From: Acidimicrobiia bacterium | GTDB taxonomy: Bacteria > Actinomycetota > Acidimicrobiia > Spongiisociales > UBA5794 | Reading direction: 5' to 3' | Assembly (NCBI GenBank): GCA_030598905.1 | Contig: JAUVPA010000102.1 | Location: 1-6,291 of the forward strand | Length of the DNA stretch: 6,291 bases | Shown: positions 5,891 to 6,291 of the stretch, one piece after another | How the letters are laid out: each line of letters begins with the position of its first letter | Position numbering within the stretch: the first letter of the stretch is position 1 | The notes under the pieces: model-generated | What the model was told of the DNA's origin: nothing | What the model saw: only the letters and a program-made list of their open reading frames with translations | Database searches by the model: none | Translations under genes and position numbers: made by a program

Positions 5891-6291
5891 TCACCGAGCC
5901 CGATCACCCTTGGGCCGCGGCTGGGCCGCGAGAGCCCGAGCTCGCACATCCTCGAGGCGCCCGACGAGCCCTTGGGATTCCGACGGGAACAGGTGCGTGT
6001 AGCGGTCCATTGTGACGGCGATCGACGAGTGCCCCAGGTGGACTTGGACGGCTTTGGGGTTGGCATCCGCCGCGATTAGCAGGCTCGCACACGTGTGCCG
6101 CAGGTCATGAATTCGGAGGCCGTTGGGGAGTCCCGCTTGGTCCACCGCCGGGTACCAGGCCTGGCGACGGAACTTGCTGTTCCGGAGTGGCGTTCCATGC
6201 GGCGAGGTGAACACCAGCGCTTCCGTGTCGTCGGTGACGTGTTGGGCAAGGTGCGCTGCGAGCAAGTCACGCAGGAACCCCGGTTCACCCA
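5891..6291 (-). CDS. int: tyrosine recombinase / phage-type integrase, C-terminal part
   Basis: The frame is open to the right edge, so the gene starts beyond the window and 132 C-terminal residues are visible. They cover the second half of the tyrosine recombinase catalytic domain: RIHDLRHTCASLL with His61 and Arg64 of box II, HLGHSSIAVT with His87, and MDRYTHLF with Tyr97 as nucleophile (numbering from the first visible residue). The first catalytic Arg, the catalytic Lys and the DNA-binding domain are outside. The style (LGHSSIAVTMDRYTHLFPSE) resembles integrases of actinobacterial phages and integrative elements. All visible catalytic residues are present, with no frameshift or stop, so there is no sign of decay. 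The 3' end faces tRNA-Arg(ACG), the arrangement known for pSAM2-type elements, where int lies beside attP. A TTG at 6265 is not the start, because integrase-like residues (GEPGFLRD) continue upstream. Confidence 0.92.
   Translation of the reverse strand, partial: GEPGFLRDLLAAHLAQHVTDDTEALVFTSPHGTPLRNSKFRRQAWYPAVDQAGLPNGLRIHDLRHTCASLLIAADANPKAVQVHLGHSSIAVTMDRYTHLFPSESQGLVGRLEDVRARALAAQPRPKGDRAR

Noticed and set aside
5891..6265. Complete small integrase-like protein starting at TTG 6265
   Set aside because: The frame continues without a stop to the window edge with plausible integrase residues, and the first catalytic arginine would be missing. It is a gene cut by the window.
5891..6291. Integrase as a pseudogene remnant
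   Set aside because: No frameshift or internal stop is seen and the His, Arg, His and Tyr motifs are intact in the visible part. The apparent truncation is only the window limit.

Overview
The window reads as chromosomal DNA from a GC-rich bacterium, most likely an actinomycete-type organism (Actinomycetota; possibly Acidimicrobiia, but that is a guess). The basis is high GC with GC-rich third codon positions, GTG and TTG starts, TANNNT -10 boxes, a possible leaderless start, and several tRNA genes without an encoded CCA. No marker gene here fixes the genus.

Left part (1-2317): a serine-tRNA locus. It starts with the 5' part of tRNA-Ser(UGA) on the minus strand, cut by the window edge. A plus-strand 12-TM MFS transporter follows (92-1426). 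Next are tRNA-Ser(CGA) on the minus strand (1471-1560), the tRNA adenosine deaminase gene tadA on the minus strand (1608-2063, TTG start behind a strong Shine-Dalgarno), and tRNA-Ser(GGA) and tRNA-Ser(GCU) on the plus strand (2093-2181, 2225-2317). Together the four serine tRNAs cover all six serine codons.

Middle (2358-5713): a two-gene minus-strand operon of tandem DUF885-family putative zinc metallopeptidases. The genes are paralogous, share an ATGA stop/start overlap, and both keep the HExxPGH and EGWGLYTE motifs. There is no signal peptide, so the enzymes are probably cytoplasmic.

Right part (5714-6291): tRNA-Arg(ACG), the classical substrate of TadA, is divergent from the DUF885 operon. 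Its 3' end is followed within 40 bases by the 3' end of a tyrosine-recombinase integrase gene that runs off the right edge. This looks like the boundary of an integrative element (prophage, or actinomycete ICE of the pSAM2 type) inserted at tRNA-Arg; the body of the element would lie to the right, out of view.

Each of the three convergent junctions (MFS/tRNA-Ser(CGA), tRNA-Ser(GCU)/DUF885, tRNA-Arg/integrase) holds its own dyad-symmetric sequence, probably a bidirectional terminator. I see no clearly new biological system. The items most worth a second look are the integrase-tRNA-Arg junction with its perfect 12-bp palindrome, the coupled DUF885 pair, the complete serine-tRNA set around tadA, and a 7-base-phased CCGA repeat inside a palindrome.
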